A DNA stretch of 64,000 nt. Origin: BOG-938 sp048498155. Lineage in GTDB: Bacteria > Pseudomonadota > Alphaproteobacteria > Caulobacterales > Caulobacteraceae. Shown here in pieces: positions 48,501 through 56,486 of the stretch (positions are counted from its first letter, which is position 1; each line of letters opens with the position of its first letter). Made by a program: the position numbers and the translations under genes. The notes under the pieces are model-generated. The model did not search any database. It was not told the origin of the DNA and saw nothing but the letters and a program-made list of their open reading frames with translations. The stretch spans positions 45,233 through 109,232 of the forward strand of contig JBEHYN010000004.1 of the NCBI GenBank assembly GCA_048498155.1, read 5' to 3'.

Positions 48501-49132
48501 CCAAGGGCCTGCCGCGCGCCGCGCCCGCGCCGCTGTTCGCCGCCGCCGGCCTGGACGAGGCGGATGGACGCCCGCCCCTCGCGCTGCCCAAACCAGAGCC
48601 CTCGCAAGAGGTGGTGAACGACTACGAGACCACGCGCCTGTCGCTCAAGGGCCATCCGGTGGAATTCCTCCGGGAACGGCTAAAGGCGCGCGGCGCGGTC
48701 ACCGCCCAGGCTTACGGCCAGATGAAGGACGGACGGCGCGCCTGCGTGGCGGGGGTGGTGCTAGTGCGCCAGCGGCCGGGCAAGGGCAATGTCACCTTCA
48801 TCACCCTGGAGGACGAGACCGGCGTGGCCAACATCGTGCTGTGGCACAAGCTGTTCCAGCAGTACCGGCCGGTGGTCATGGCCGCGCGCCTGATGCTGGT
48901 GCGCGGCAAGGTGCAGCACGCCGAGGGCGTCACCCACCTGATCGGCGAACATCTGGAGGACATCACCGCCGACCTGGCCCTGCTGTCCCAACCGCCGCTC
49001 AAGACCGGATCGTTCCTGCTGCCCGCCGACAGCCAGAAGAATTCGCCCGACCCGCGCGAAAGACCGGCGGCGGTGCGTCACCGCCATCCGCGCAATGTGC
49101 GCGTGCTGCCCAAGTCGCGGGATTTTCACTAG
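45518..49132 (+). CDS. dnaE2: Error-prone DNA polymerase DnaE2 (ImuC) with two repeat-derived insertions
   Basis: 1204 residues. PHP domain YSFLEGASYPRELAFEAKRL; catalytic PDIDVDLEHERREEVIQYIY; LSQHVGGFVLTQ; late GIFHK-type region GRRACVAGVVLVRQRPGKGN (OB fold). It is the polymerase of the SOS-induced mutasome. Two stretches, residues ~105-155 (LPPRGGKGRDGGGR ... SPPSRGRGEP) and ~875-927 (SPSRGEGLGMGV ... HPFPPRGG), are translations of palindromic elements C and D, without frame loss. The protein is longer than usual for this reason. Confidence 0.93.
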   Translation: MTPFAELDCLTHYSFLEGASYPRELAFEAKRLGLAAIGVADRNSLAGIVRAWQAGKAETLEVLTGARLQFTDGAELIVYTRDRAAYGRLCRILSIGKAEVDADTYFLPPRGGKGRDGGGRTEVSEDALETPPENDQNPERASPPLPTSPPSRGRGEPKPIPKNQCRLSFEQAAALGEGLVGLVPAPTHIDAAFEARLEAWRAAWPDKLYLLAAPLYRGDDRTRLNALAAMAQRVDTPMLASNGVLYHSHERRRLQDVLTCIRHGVTIDEAGLRLQANAERHIKNAAEMLRLFRGHEDAVERTMEVVQACAFRLDDLKYQYPDEPVPPGKTATQHLRRQAFGGLRKAYPDGVAADIRKTLCKELRVIRKLKYEPYFLTVHDIVRWARGQGILCQGRGSAANSVVCYALGITSVDPTKQDVLFERFISEERSEPPDIDVDLEHERREEVIQYIYRRYGRHRAAICATQICYRPRSAIRDVGKALGLTEDVTASLAGTVWGSHGEGLGGEGLKEDHVKRTGLDGEAPRLKLALELTQELIGFPRHLSQHVGGFVLTQAPLVETVPVGNAAMPDRTFIEWDKDDIDALGIMKVDVLALGMLTAISKSFALIHHQYPDHWDGRPLTLASLPKEDPRVYDMLCAADSVGVFQVESRAQMAMLPRLQPREFYDLVVEVAIVRPGPIQGGMVHPYLKSRKEKREIEARGSVFEIDFPAPGPKYPPDELKKVLLKTLGTPLFQEQAMRIAMVAAEFSGDEANGLRRAMATFRHMGTIHTYEEMMVGRMIARGYDPEFAQRCFEQIRGFGEYGFPESHAAAFAQLVYVSAWIKCFYPEVFCAALLNSQPMGFYAPAQLVRDAREHGVQVRAPDVGASDWDCTLEPPSPSRGEGLGMGVFALRAPKKAQEAGPPPAPSLQPPHPSPPSHPFPPRGGRAMRLGLRLVDGFREEWAMQLMQARAERPFASLDDLRTRAALPAAALDALAAADALGALKLSRREGLWAAKGLPRAAPAPLFAAAGLDEADGRPPLALPKPEPSQEVVNDYETTRLSLKGHPVEFLRERLKARGAVTAQAYGQMKDGRRACVAGVVLVRQRPGKGNVTFITLEDETGVANIVLWHKLFQQYRPVVMAARLMLVRGKVQHAEGVTHLIGEHLEDITADLALLSQPPLKTGSFLLPADSQKNSPDPRERPAAVRHRHPRNVRVLPKSRDFH
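45832..45981. repeat. ~150-bp palindromic element, copy C (inside dnaE2)
   Basis: Ends CCTTCCCCCTCGAGGGGGGA and TCCCCCCTCGAGGGGGAGAG. It lies between the PHP part (ILSIGKAEVDA) and NQCRLSFEQAAALGEG and is in frame, adding about 50 residues. Confidence 0.85.
48141..48296. repeat. ~150-bp palindromic element, copy D (inside dnaE2)
   Basis: Ends CCCCTTCCCCCTCGAGGGGG and CTTCCCCCCTCGAGGGGGAA. It lies between ASDWDCTLE and MRLGLRLVDGF and is in frame. The middle (GCGGGCGCCGAAAAAGGCGC) recalls copy A's GGGCGCCGAAAA. Confidence 0.85.
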
Positions 49133-49187
49133 CCCCGCGCAGCGGCCGCGCTTGCATCCACACCGCCTTGGTTTAGGTTGACCCCGT

Positions 49188-49286
49188 TGTTCTCCGGGGT
49201 GTCCCGCCACAGGGACTGAGAGGCCGCGCTGTTGGAGCGGCGACCCGCTGAACCTGATCCGGGTCATGCCGGCGAAGGGATGGGAA
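49188..49286 (+). promoter_or_regulatory. TPP riboswitch (THI box)
   Basis: The conserved segments GGGGTG, GGGACTGAGAGG, GACCCGCTGAACCTGATCCG and GGTCATGCCGGCGAAGGGA occur in order, 71 bp before thiC. TPP binding would reduce thiC expression. Confidence 0.95.
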
Positions 49287-49356
49287 CCGGCGCACGCTTG
49301 CGCCTATTTTTCGCCTCTCGCTGTCTGTGATCCGTCCACATTGGGAAGGGTCCGCC

Positions 49357-51174
<1,818 letters not shown>

Positions 51175-51178
51175 GCGA

Positions 51179-51358
51179 GTGCGTCGCGGCAGGGACAACT
51201 GCATCTGCAAGATGTGCGGTGCGAGCCCGTCTAAAGATGCGGCTGTTACGTTGCACGTAGATCACATCCAAGCTTGGACGAACGGCGGCGAGACCGTGCT
51301 GCCAAACCTGCAAACCCTCTGTTCGGTCTGCAATGTTGGGAAGAGCAACGTCCTTTAG
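51179..51358 (+). CDS. HNH nuclease domain fragment or short HNH protein
   Basis: 59 residues from a GTG 4 bp after the thiC stop. DNCICKMCGASPSKDAAVTL, HVDHIQAWTNGGETVLPNLQ, TLCSVCNVGKSN: a complete zinc-braced HNH core (two CxxC pairs, DH, N, N). Usual proteins have a longer N-terminal part. In the same frame, RRSRRVRRGRDN overlaps the thiC end and continues the pattern, so it may be the rest of a gene cut by a rearrangement. Confidence 0.5.
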   Translation: MRRGRDNCICKMCGASPSKDAAVTLHVDHIQAWTNGGETVLPNLQTLCSVCNVGKSNVL

Positions 51359-51435
51359 AAACGCCCCCGGACGCCGGTGCTCCACGCCTCGTCGGACTGC
51401 TCAGGGATATCGCGGTGTCGTCGGACTTGACCAAA

Positions 51436-51453
51436 ATTCGTTTATAGACGAAT
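51436..51453. promoter_or_regulatory. Operator-like dyad ATTCGT-N6-ACGAAT
   Basis: A perfect 6-bp dyad ending 7 bp before the toxin start, the expected place for autoregulation by the TA complex. Confidence 0.5.
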
Positions 51454-51460
51454 ATGGCCC

Positions 51461-51786
51461 ATGTTCGAGATTCGACATTACGTCACCAAGGACCGGCGGG
51501 ATGTCTATCTGGAATGGCTGCGGCAGGTGCGAGACACCAAGGCCAAAGCGGCCGTTATCCGCCGCGTAAACCGTGTTGAACTTGGCAACTTTGGCGACCA
51601 CAAGCCTTGCCGTGATGGCGTGTGGGAACTTCGCATCGACCAAGGCCCCGGCTACCGCGTGTATTACGCAAGGGCGGGGGCGGCGATCATTCTGCTTCTA
51701 TGCGCGGGCGACAGCGCACCCAGGACATGGACATAACCAAGGCCTGCGATTACTGGCGCGACTGGCAAGGTAGGGACGGGACTTAG
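51461..51786 (+). pseudogene. RelE/HigB-type killer protein, frameshifted near its C-terminus
   Basis: The ORF as read ends at 51736 with 91 residues: MFEIRHYVTKDRRDVYLEWL, KAAVIRRVNRVELGNFGDHK, VWELRIDQGPGYRVYYARAG and IILLLCAGD, then SAPRTWT. Family members continue LC.GDK.TQ..DI..A..YW. If one base were restored after position 51713, the +1 frame reads DKRTQDMDITKACDYWRDWQ and ends at TAG 51784..51786, exactly before the antitoxin. So a one-base loss, biological or a sequencing error, seems certain. The toxin may be inactive. Confidence 0.8.
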
Positions 51787-51797
51787 GAGAAATGGCG

Positions 51798-52109
51798 ATG
51801 AAAGACAGATCACACGATGAGGCGATGGCCGATCTCTATAGTGAGGATCCGGCCCTGGCTGTCGAACTGCTCAACAGCATCCTTGAGGACGGCGGTCAAG
51901 GCGAACTCATGATCGCCCTTCGCCAGATGGCCAAGGCTTTCGGCGGCGTTCCCAAGGTGGCGGAGCAAGCCCACTTAAACCCGACGCAGCTCTATCGAAC
52001 GCTTTCGCCGGAGGGCAATCCGGCCTTCAGCAGCCTGTCGGCCATCCTCAAGGTAATGGGCCTGCGGCTGGCCGTGCAATCCATCCAGACGCCGACCGTT
52101 CACGCATAG
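51798..52109 (+). CDS. HigA-like antitoxin of the addiction module
   Basis: 103 residues. SHDEAMADLYSEDPALAVEL, LNSILEDGGQGELMIALRQM, VPKVAEQAHLNPTQLYRTLS and PAFSSLSAILKVMGLRLAVQ match the probable addiction module antidote family (HI1420-like, HTH). ATG 51798 has AGGAG at good spacing; ATG 51792 is too close to it. Intact, unlike its toxin. Confidence 0.85.
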   Translation: MKDRSHDEAMADLYSEDPALAVELLNSILEDGGQGELMIALRQMAKAFGGVPKVAEQAHLNPTQLYRTLSPEGNPAFSSLSAILKVMGLRLAVQSIQTPTVHA

Positions 52110-52110
52110 G

Positions 52111-52434
52111 ATGCCAACCCCTGAAAACCTGCTGAGCGACTTGCCCGCCGCGACGAACGAGGAGCAATTCCTCGCCCTGCTGCACCGGCCCGGCGTTCGG
52201 CTTGAGCGCATCGTCTCCCACGGTCAGGCCACGCCGCCGGGCGAATGGCTGAGCCAGGCCCACGAGGAATGGGTGCTTTTGCTCACGGGCGGCGCGAAGC
52301 TCACCTTGGAGGGACAACCCACCCTCGCGCTTGGTCCGGGCGATCATGTGCTGATCCGCGCCGGGCAGGCTCATCGCGTGGACTGGACGCAGCCAAACGC
52401 GCCTACCGTCTGGCTCGCTCTGCACCTGGGCTAG
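52111..52434 (+). CDS. Small cupin-domain protein
   Basis: 107 residues. Cupin motif 1 around HEEWVLLLTGGAKLTLEG (with an HxE-like HEE) and motif 2 GPGDHVLIRAGQAHRVDW. Ligand and reaction unknown. It follows the antitoxin with a 1-bp gap, so it could be transcribed with the TA module. Confidence 0.85.
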   Translation: MPTPENLLSDLPAATNEEQFLALLHRPGVRLERIVSHGQATPPGEWLSQAHEEWVLLLTGGAKLTLEGQPTLALGPGDHVLIRAGQAHRVDWTQPNAPTVWLALHLG

Positions 52435-52520
52435 ATGAAAACGGATGATTGCCGCACCAGCCCTTTGCGCGGCTCGCTGATGAGGCCATATGAGGGACAA
52501 CAGCGGCGCGAAAGCAGAGC

Positions 52521-53495
52521 ATGAGCGAGGGTTTCGAAGACTGGAGCGTGGCGAGCGGGCTCCAGCCGCGCCCGGAGGATTTTCCCTTCGACGTTGACTG
52601 GAGCGTGTCCTCCACGGTGTCGCTGCGGGCGCACGTGCCGCACGACGCCTTCACCGCCCAAACCCTAGGCGCACTGCGGGTGGGTCATGGCGTGACCATC
52701 GCCGAGGACCTGGTGCTGACCATCGGCTATCTGGTGACCGAGGCCGAACAGGTGTGGATGCAGACCTATGAGGGCCGCGTCGTCGCCGGCCATGTCTTGG
52801 GTTTCGACGCGGCGACCGGCTTTGGCCTGGTCCGGGCGCTTGGCCCCCTGGGCGCGCCGTCCTTGCCGCTGGGCGACTCACGCGAGGTGATGGCCGGGGA
52901 CAAGCTGATCGTGGCCGGCGGCGGGCTGGCGCGTCGGTCCATCGTCGCCCACTTGATCGCCCGTCACGAGTTTGCTGGCTATTGGGAATATGTGCTGGAC
53001 GAGGCCCTGTTCACGGCCCCCGAGCACCCCCTCTGGAGCGGCGCGGCCCTAATCGGCCCCACCGGCAAGCTGGTCGGGATCGGCTCCTTGCGAATGCTGC
53101 AGGAGACGGCCGGCGGCAAGACCTCGGCGATCAATATGATGGTGCCCATCGAACTGTTGCCGCCCATCCTGGACGACTTGAAGGCGGGCGGGACCGGCCG
53201 TCCCGCACGGCCATGGCTGGGTGTGCTGGCGGAGGAGATCAGCGGCCAGGTCGTGGTGGTCGGCGCCGCCAAGAACGGTCCGGCCGATCGCGCCGACCTG
53301 TCGCAAGGCGATATCATCGTCGCCGTAGCCGGCGAGGAAGTCGGCGCCCTGGCCGAGTTCTACCGCGCTGTTTGGGCCCTAGGTCCGGCAGGGGTCGATG
53401 TGCCGCTCACCCTGGCGCGCGACGGCGACGTGTTCCAAGTCGAGGTCCGCTCCAAGGCTCGCCGCGCCTTCCTGAAAACACCGAAAATGCACTGA
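52521..53495 (+). CDS. DegP/HtrA-like PDZ protein lacking catalytic His and Asp (pseudo-protease)
   Basis: 324 residues. The N-terminal 200 residues follow the HtrA trypsin fold, but VTIAEDLVLTIGYLVTEA replaces the TNNHV region (Tyr70 instead of His), and DAATGFGLV (Gly100) replaces the catalytic Asp of D...DLAVL. LWSGAALIG keeps a Ser173. A PDZ domain follows (WLGVLAEEI; NGPADRADLSQGDIIVAVAG). No signal peptide. It may bind peptides without cleaving them. Confidence 0.75.
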   Translation: MSEGFEDWSVASGLQPRPEDFPFDVDWSVSSTVSLRAHVPHDAFTAQTLGALRVGHGVTIAEDLVLTIGYLVTEAEQVWMQTYEGRVVAGHVLGFDAATGFGLVRALGPLGAPSLPLGDSREVMAGDKLIVAGGGLARRSIVAHLIARHEFAGYWEYVLDEALFTAPEHPLWSGAALIGPTGKLVGIGSLRMLQETAGGKTSAINMMVPIELLPPILDDLKAGGTGRPARPWLGVLAEEISGQVVVVGAAKNGPADRADLSQGDIIVAVAGEEVGALAEFYRAVWALGPAGVDVPLTLARDGDVFQVEVRSKARRAFLKTPKMH

Positions 53496-53517
53496 GCGCA
53501 ACCGCCGCCGTGACGCT

Positions 53518-53769
53518 TCAATGGGTCAGGTTTTGCCGCGCCGGGGATTGGGACGTGCTGATGGTCGGCTGCTCGCTGGTCACCTGCCCGCCCGGACCAG
53601 ACAACCCCGGCGCCTGGACGGCGAGAAGCGCCATCAAGGCCAAGGCAGCCAAGGCGGTGGATACCACCAAAATCCACAGGGCGTGGCGACCGCGCAGACC
53701 TGACCGCGCTTGGGTGGCGCGCAGGACTGGGGCGTGTTGGCTGTTTCGCGGCGCGTGAACGACGGCCAT
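53518..53769 (-). CDS. Small single-span membrane protein
   Basis: 83 residues; AGGAG lies 6 bases before ATG 53769. A basic N-terminus (QARSGLRGRHA), one membrane helix (LWILVVSTALAALALMALLA), then a Ser/Thr/Gln-rich tail (SEQPTISTSQSPAR). No family recognised. Convergent with the HtrA-like gene. Confidence 0.6.
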   Translation of the reverse strand: MAVVHAPRNSQHAPVLRATQARSGLRGRHALWILVVSTALAALALMALLAVQAPGLSGPGGQVTSEQPTISTSQSPARQNLTH

Positions 53770-53988
53770 GGCATACTCCTGAAAACTGGGCGCGCCGAAT
53801 CCAGCGCGGCCTCCGCTGATCCTAACGCGATGCCTGATCGGGCGTTCCGCAAGGCACGCTGGATCGATACGCGCCGATGCCGCTTTGCCTCTGGACGAAC
53901 CCTCAAAATCGACGGCCCTGGCCAGCACGAAGCCCAATCGGGAACCCTTTTCGCCTTTCTGCATTTCGTCTGAAATGTCACGGATATG

Positions 53989-54012
53989 CCCCCCGCGTGC
54001 AGGAGCGGGGGG
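53989..54012. promoter_or_regulatory. GC-rich hairpin in the leader of the YfiR gene
   Basis: CCCCCCGC (53989..53996) and GCGGGGGG (54005..54012) form an 8-bp stem with an 8-base loop, about 110 bp before the YfiR-like start. The role is unknown. Confidence 0.45.
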
Positions 54013-54119
54013 ACTTGGCGATGGGGCTAAGCCATGTCAAATCCTAGCCCAGGCGCCGCGCCGGCGCCGCGGGCCGGTCTGGGCGGAAGCGCATCGGAAC
54101 GCCTTCGGGATCCGTGTGG

Positions 54120-54665
54120 ATGAGTCGTGTCGCCTTAGTCAGGGCTGTTCTAGTCGCGGTGACGATCAGTCTCGCCCAGGGCATAGCTCACGCTGGACCC
54201 ACCTCACTCGCTGCTGAGATCAAGGCGACCTATTTGGGCAAATTCGGCGATTTCGTCGAATGGCCCGGCTCGACATTCGCCGGGCCGAGTGACCCCCTCC
54301 GACTGTGCGTGATCGGCGCCGACCCCTTCGGTCCCGTGCTTGACCAGGCCTCCCATGGCCAGAGGATCGGAGGCCACCCGGTTGTGCTTGTCCGGCTGGA
54401 CAAAATCGAGCGCACGCCACCATGTCAGATTCTATTCGCGGCAGGCTCATCCAAGCAGAGCGTGGCAGACGTACTGGACAAGCTACGCGGTTCCCCCGTC
54501 CTGACCGTCACTGACGCTGCGGCCGATTCAACGGCCCGCGGCATCATCAATTTCGTAGCCGTGAACGATCGCATTCGCTTTCAGATCGATGAAGTTTCCG
54601 CAATGCAAAGCGGGTTGGCGATCAGCTCCAAGCTGCTCAGCCTCGCGATCAAGCCGGTGGGATAG
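54120..54665 (+). CDS. YfiR/DUF4154 family periplasmic protein
   Basis: 181 residues. Signal peptide (VALVRAVLVAVTISLAQGIA). DUF4154: AEIKATYLGKFGDFVEWPGS, LRLCVIGADPFGPVLDQ, CQILFAAGSSKQ, DSTARGIINFVAVNDRIRFQ. In Pseudomonas, YfiR holds a membrane sensor in check; here it abuts a CHASE8 hybrid kinase (next ATG 0 bp after the stop), so it probably regulates that kinase (inference). ATG 54120 is preferred over a GTG 6 bases upstream. Confidence 0.85.
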   Translation: MSRVALVRAVLVAVTISLAQGIAHAGPTSLAAEIKATYLGKFGDFVEWPGSTFAGPSDPLRLCVIGADPFGPVLDQASHGQRIGGHPVVLVRLDKIERTPPCQILFAAGSSKQSVADVLDKLRGSPVLTVTDAAADSTARGIINFVAVNDRIRFQIDEVSAMQSGLAISSKLLSLAIKPVG

Positions 54666-56408
54666 ATGGCCAATCCGTCATTCAAAGCCCTGACTTGGTT
54701 AAGCCGGCACAGGCCTTCGGCCCCGCTCGTGGCGATCGGCGGCGCTATTATGCTGTTTTGCGCCGGTCTGGCGGTCGCCACCCTCAACGAGGTGGCTTTT
54801 CGCGCGCAAGCGGTGCGGGAATCGCGGGTCCAGGCCCAAATGCTGGCCGCCAGCGTAACGGCGGCCCTGGCCTTCGAAGACCCCACTGCCGCGCAGGAAT
54901 ACGTGGAATCTCTGCACGTGAATCCGCAGATCGAGTCCGGCGGCATCTACGATGCGAGCGGCCGCTTAGTAGCCAGCTACACGCGCCCAGGTGCACAGCC
55001 CGCCGCCCAGCACGCGCCGCCGATGCTGTCGCGCGACGACGGGCGGGCCATCGAAGTCGGCGTGCCGGTGACGCTTAAAGCCGAGACGATCGGATCGGTA
55101 TTCCTAAAATCCAGCGCCGAGCCCATCTTTCGCACGGCCAACCGTTACGCCGCGATCGGCATTTTGGGGTTGATGGCCGCGCTGATGGTCGGGGCCCTGG
55201 CCGCCGCCAACGCGGGCCAACGCAGGGCCTACGCCGCCCTCGAGAATGAGGTGGAACAGCGCGAGCGCGCCGAGGAGGCCCTGCGGCAAAGTCAGAAGAT
55301 GGATGCGGTGGGACAGTTGACCGGGGGCGTGGCCCACGACTTCAACAATCTGCTGATGGTCGCCTCCAGCGGTCTTTATCTACTGGATCGCACCGACGAT
55401 CCGCAAAAACGGGAGTATTTGAAACAGGGGGTGCGCCAGGCCATCGAACGGGGCGCGACTTTGACCCGCCAGCTTCTGGCCTTTTCGCGCCGTGCGCCCT
55501 TGACCTCGCAGGTGGTGGATCTTCGCGTCCAGATGGAAAACATGCGGCAGCTGCTGGACCGATCGCTGCGAGAGGACATTGACGTCCGCATGGAGGTGGA
55601 CGAGCAGCTCTGGCCCGTCGAGGTCGATCCCGGCGCCCTCGAGGTCGCAGTGGTCAATATCGCCCTCAATGCCCGCGACGCCATGCCCACGGGCGGGACG
55701 ATCACCATTCGCTTGACCAATCGGCCGGCCATGTCGGACGGCGAACTGCAAGGCGACATGGTTGAGTTGGCGGTCAGCGACACGGGGCATGGGATGGCGC
55801 CGGAGCTCGCCAGCCGCATTTTCGAGCCCTTTTTCACGACCAAGGAGGTGGGCAAGGGCACGGGGCTGGGCCTAGCCCAGGTCTACGGCTTCGCCCGCGC
55901 CTCGCACGGGGGCGTCCGGGTCAAGAGCCAGCCCGCGCAGGGCGCCACGGTGTCCCTACTCTTCCCCCGTTCGCAGTCCCCGGTCCTGGCCACGCCGAAC
56001 GACGATTCCGAACCTGAGAATGCCAGCCCTCGCCCGCTGAAAATCCTGCTGGTGGAAGATGACGAAGCAGTCGCCGCGGCGGTGAGCGAGATGCTGACCT
56101 GCCTGGGCCACGACAACCATCGCGTGATCAACGCCGACGCGGCCATGGTCACGCTGAACGCCGGCGGCTCTTTCGATGTCGTCCTGTCGGACATGGTCAT
56201 GCCCGGCGAGTTGGACGGCATCGGCCTGGCCCGTGAAATCCGGCGTCAGTATCCCGGCCTACCCATCCTGCTCACCACGGGCTACAGCGAGGCGGCGGAA
56301 CAGGCCATCGGTGAAGGACTGACCCCCTTGGCCAAACCCTACACAGCCGAAAATCTCGCAACGCGATTGGAATGCGCGGCCCGATCAGGAAAACCCCGGG
56401 GCGCGTGA
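54666..56408 (+). CDS. Membrane hybrid histidine kinase with CHASE8 sensor and C-terminal receiver
   Basis: 580 residues. Two membrane helices (LVAIGGAIMLFCAGLAVATL; YAAIGILGLMAALMVGALAA) enclose a CHASE8-like periplasmic loop (AASVTAALAFEDPTAAQEYV). Then HisKA (GGVAHDFNNLLMVASSG, with the phospho-His in AHDFNN), HATPase (NIALNARDAMPTGG; DTGHGMAPE; KGTGLGLAQVYGF) and a receiver with LVEDDEAV and DVVLSDMVMPG (phospho-Asp) and LAKPY. All catalytic motifs are intact. Confidence 0.92.
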   Translation: MANPSFKALTWLSRHRPSAPLVAIGGAIMLFCAGLAVATLNEVAFRAQAVRESRVQAQMLAASVTAALAFEDPTAAQEYVESLHVNPQIESGGIYDASGRLVASYTRPGAQPAAQHAPPMLSRDDGRAIEVGVPVTLKAETIGSVFLKSSAEPIFRTANRYAAIGILGLMAALMVGALAAANAGQRRAYAALENEVEQRERAEEALRQSQKMDAVGQLTGGVAHDFNNLLMVASSGLYLLDRTDDPQKREYLKQGVRQAIERGATLTRQLLAFSRRAPLTSQVVDLRVQMENMRQLLDRSLREDIDVRMEVDEQLWPVEVDPGALEVAVVNIALNARDAMPTGGTITIRLTNRPAMSDGELQGDMVELAVSDTGHGMAPELASRIFEPFFTTKEVGKGTGLGLAQVYGFARASHGGVRVKSQPAQGATVSLLFPRSQSPVLATPNDDSEPENASPRPLKILLVEDDEAVAAAVSEMLTCLGHDNHRVINADAAMVTLNAGGSFDVVLSDMVMPGELDGIGLAREIRRQYPGLPILLTTGYSEAAEQAIGEGLTPLAKPYTAENLATRLECAARSGKPRGA

Positions 56409-56486
56409 TCTAGAACTTCCGACTTTCCCATTGAATCTCTGCCCCTTGTCCGCTCATCGAGCGGGGGGGTGGGCGTGATTGAGGTT

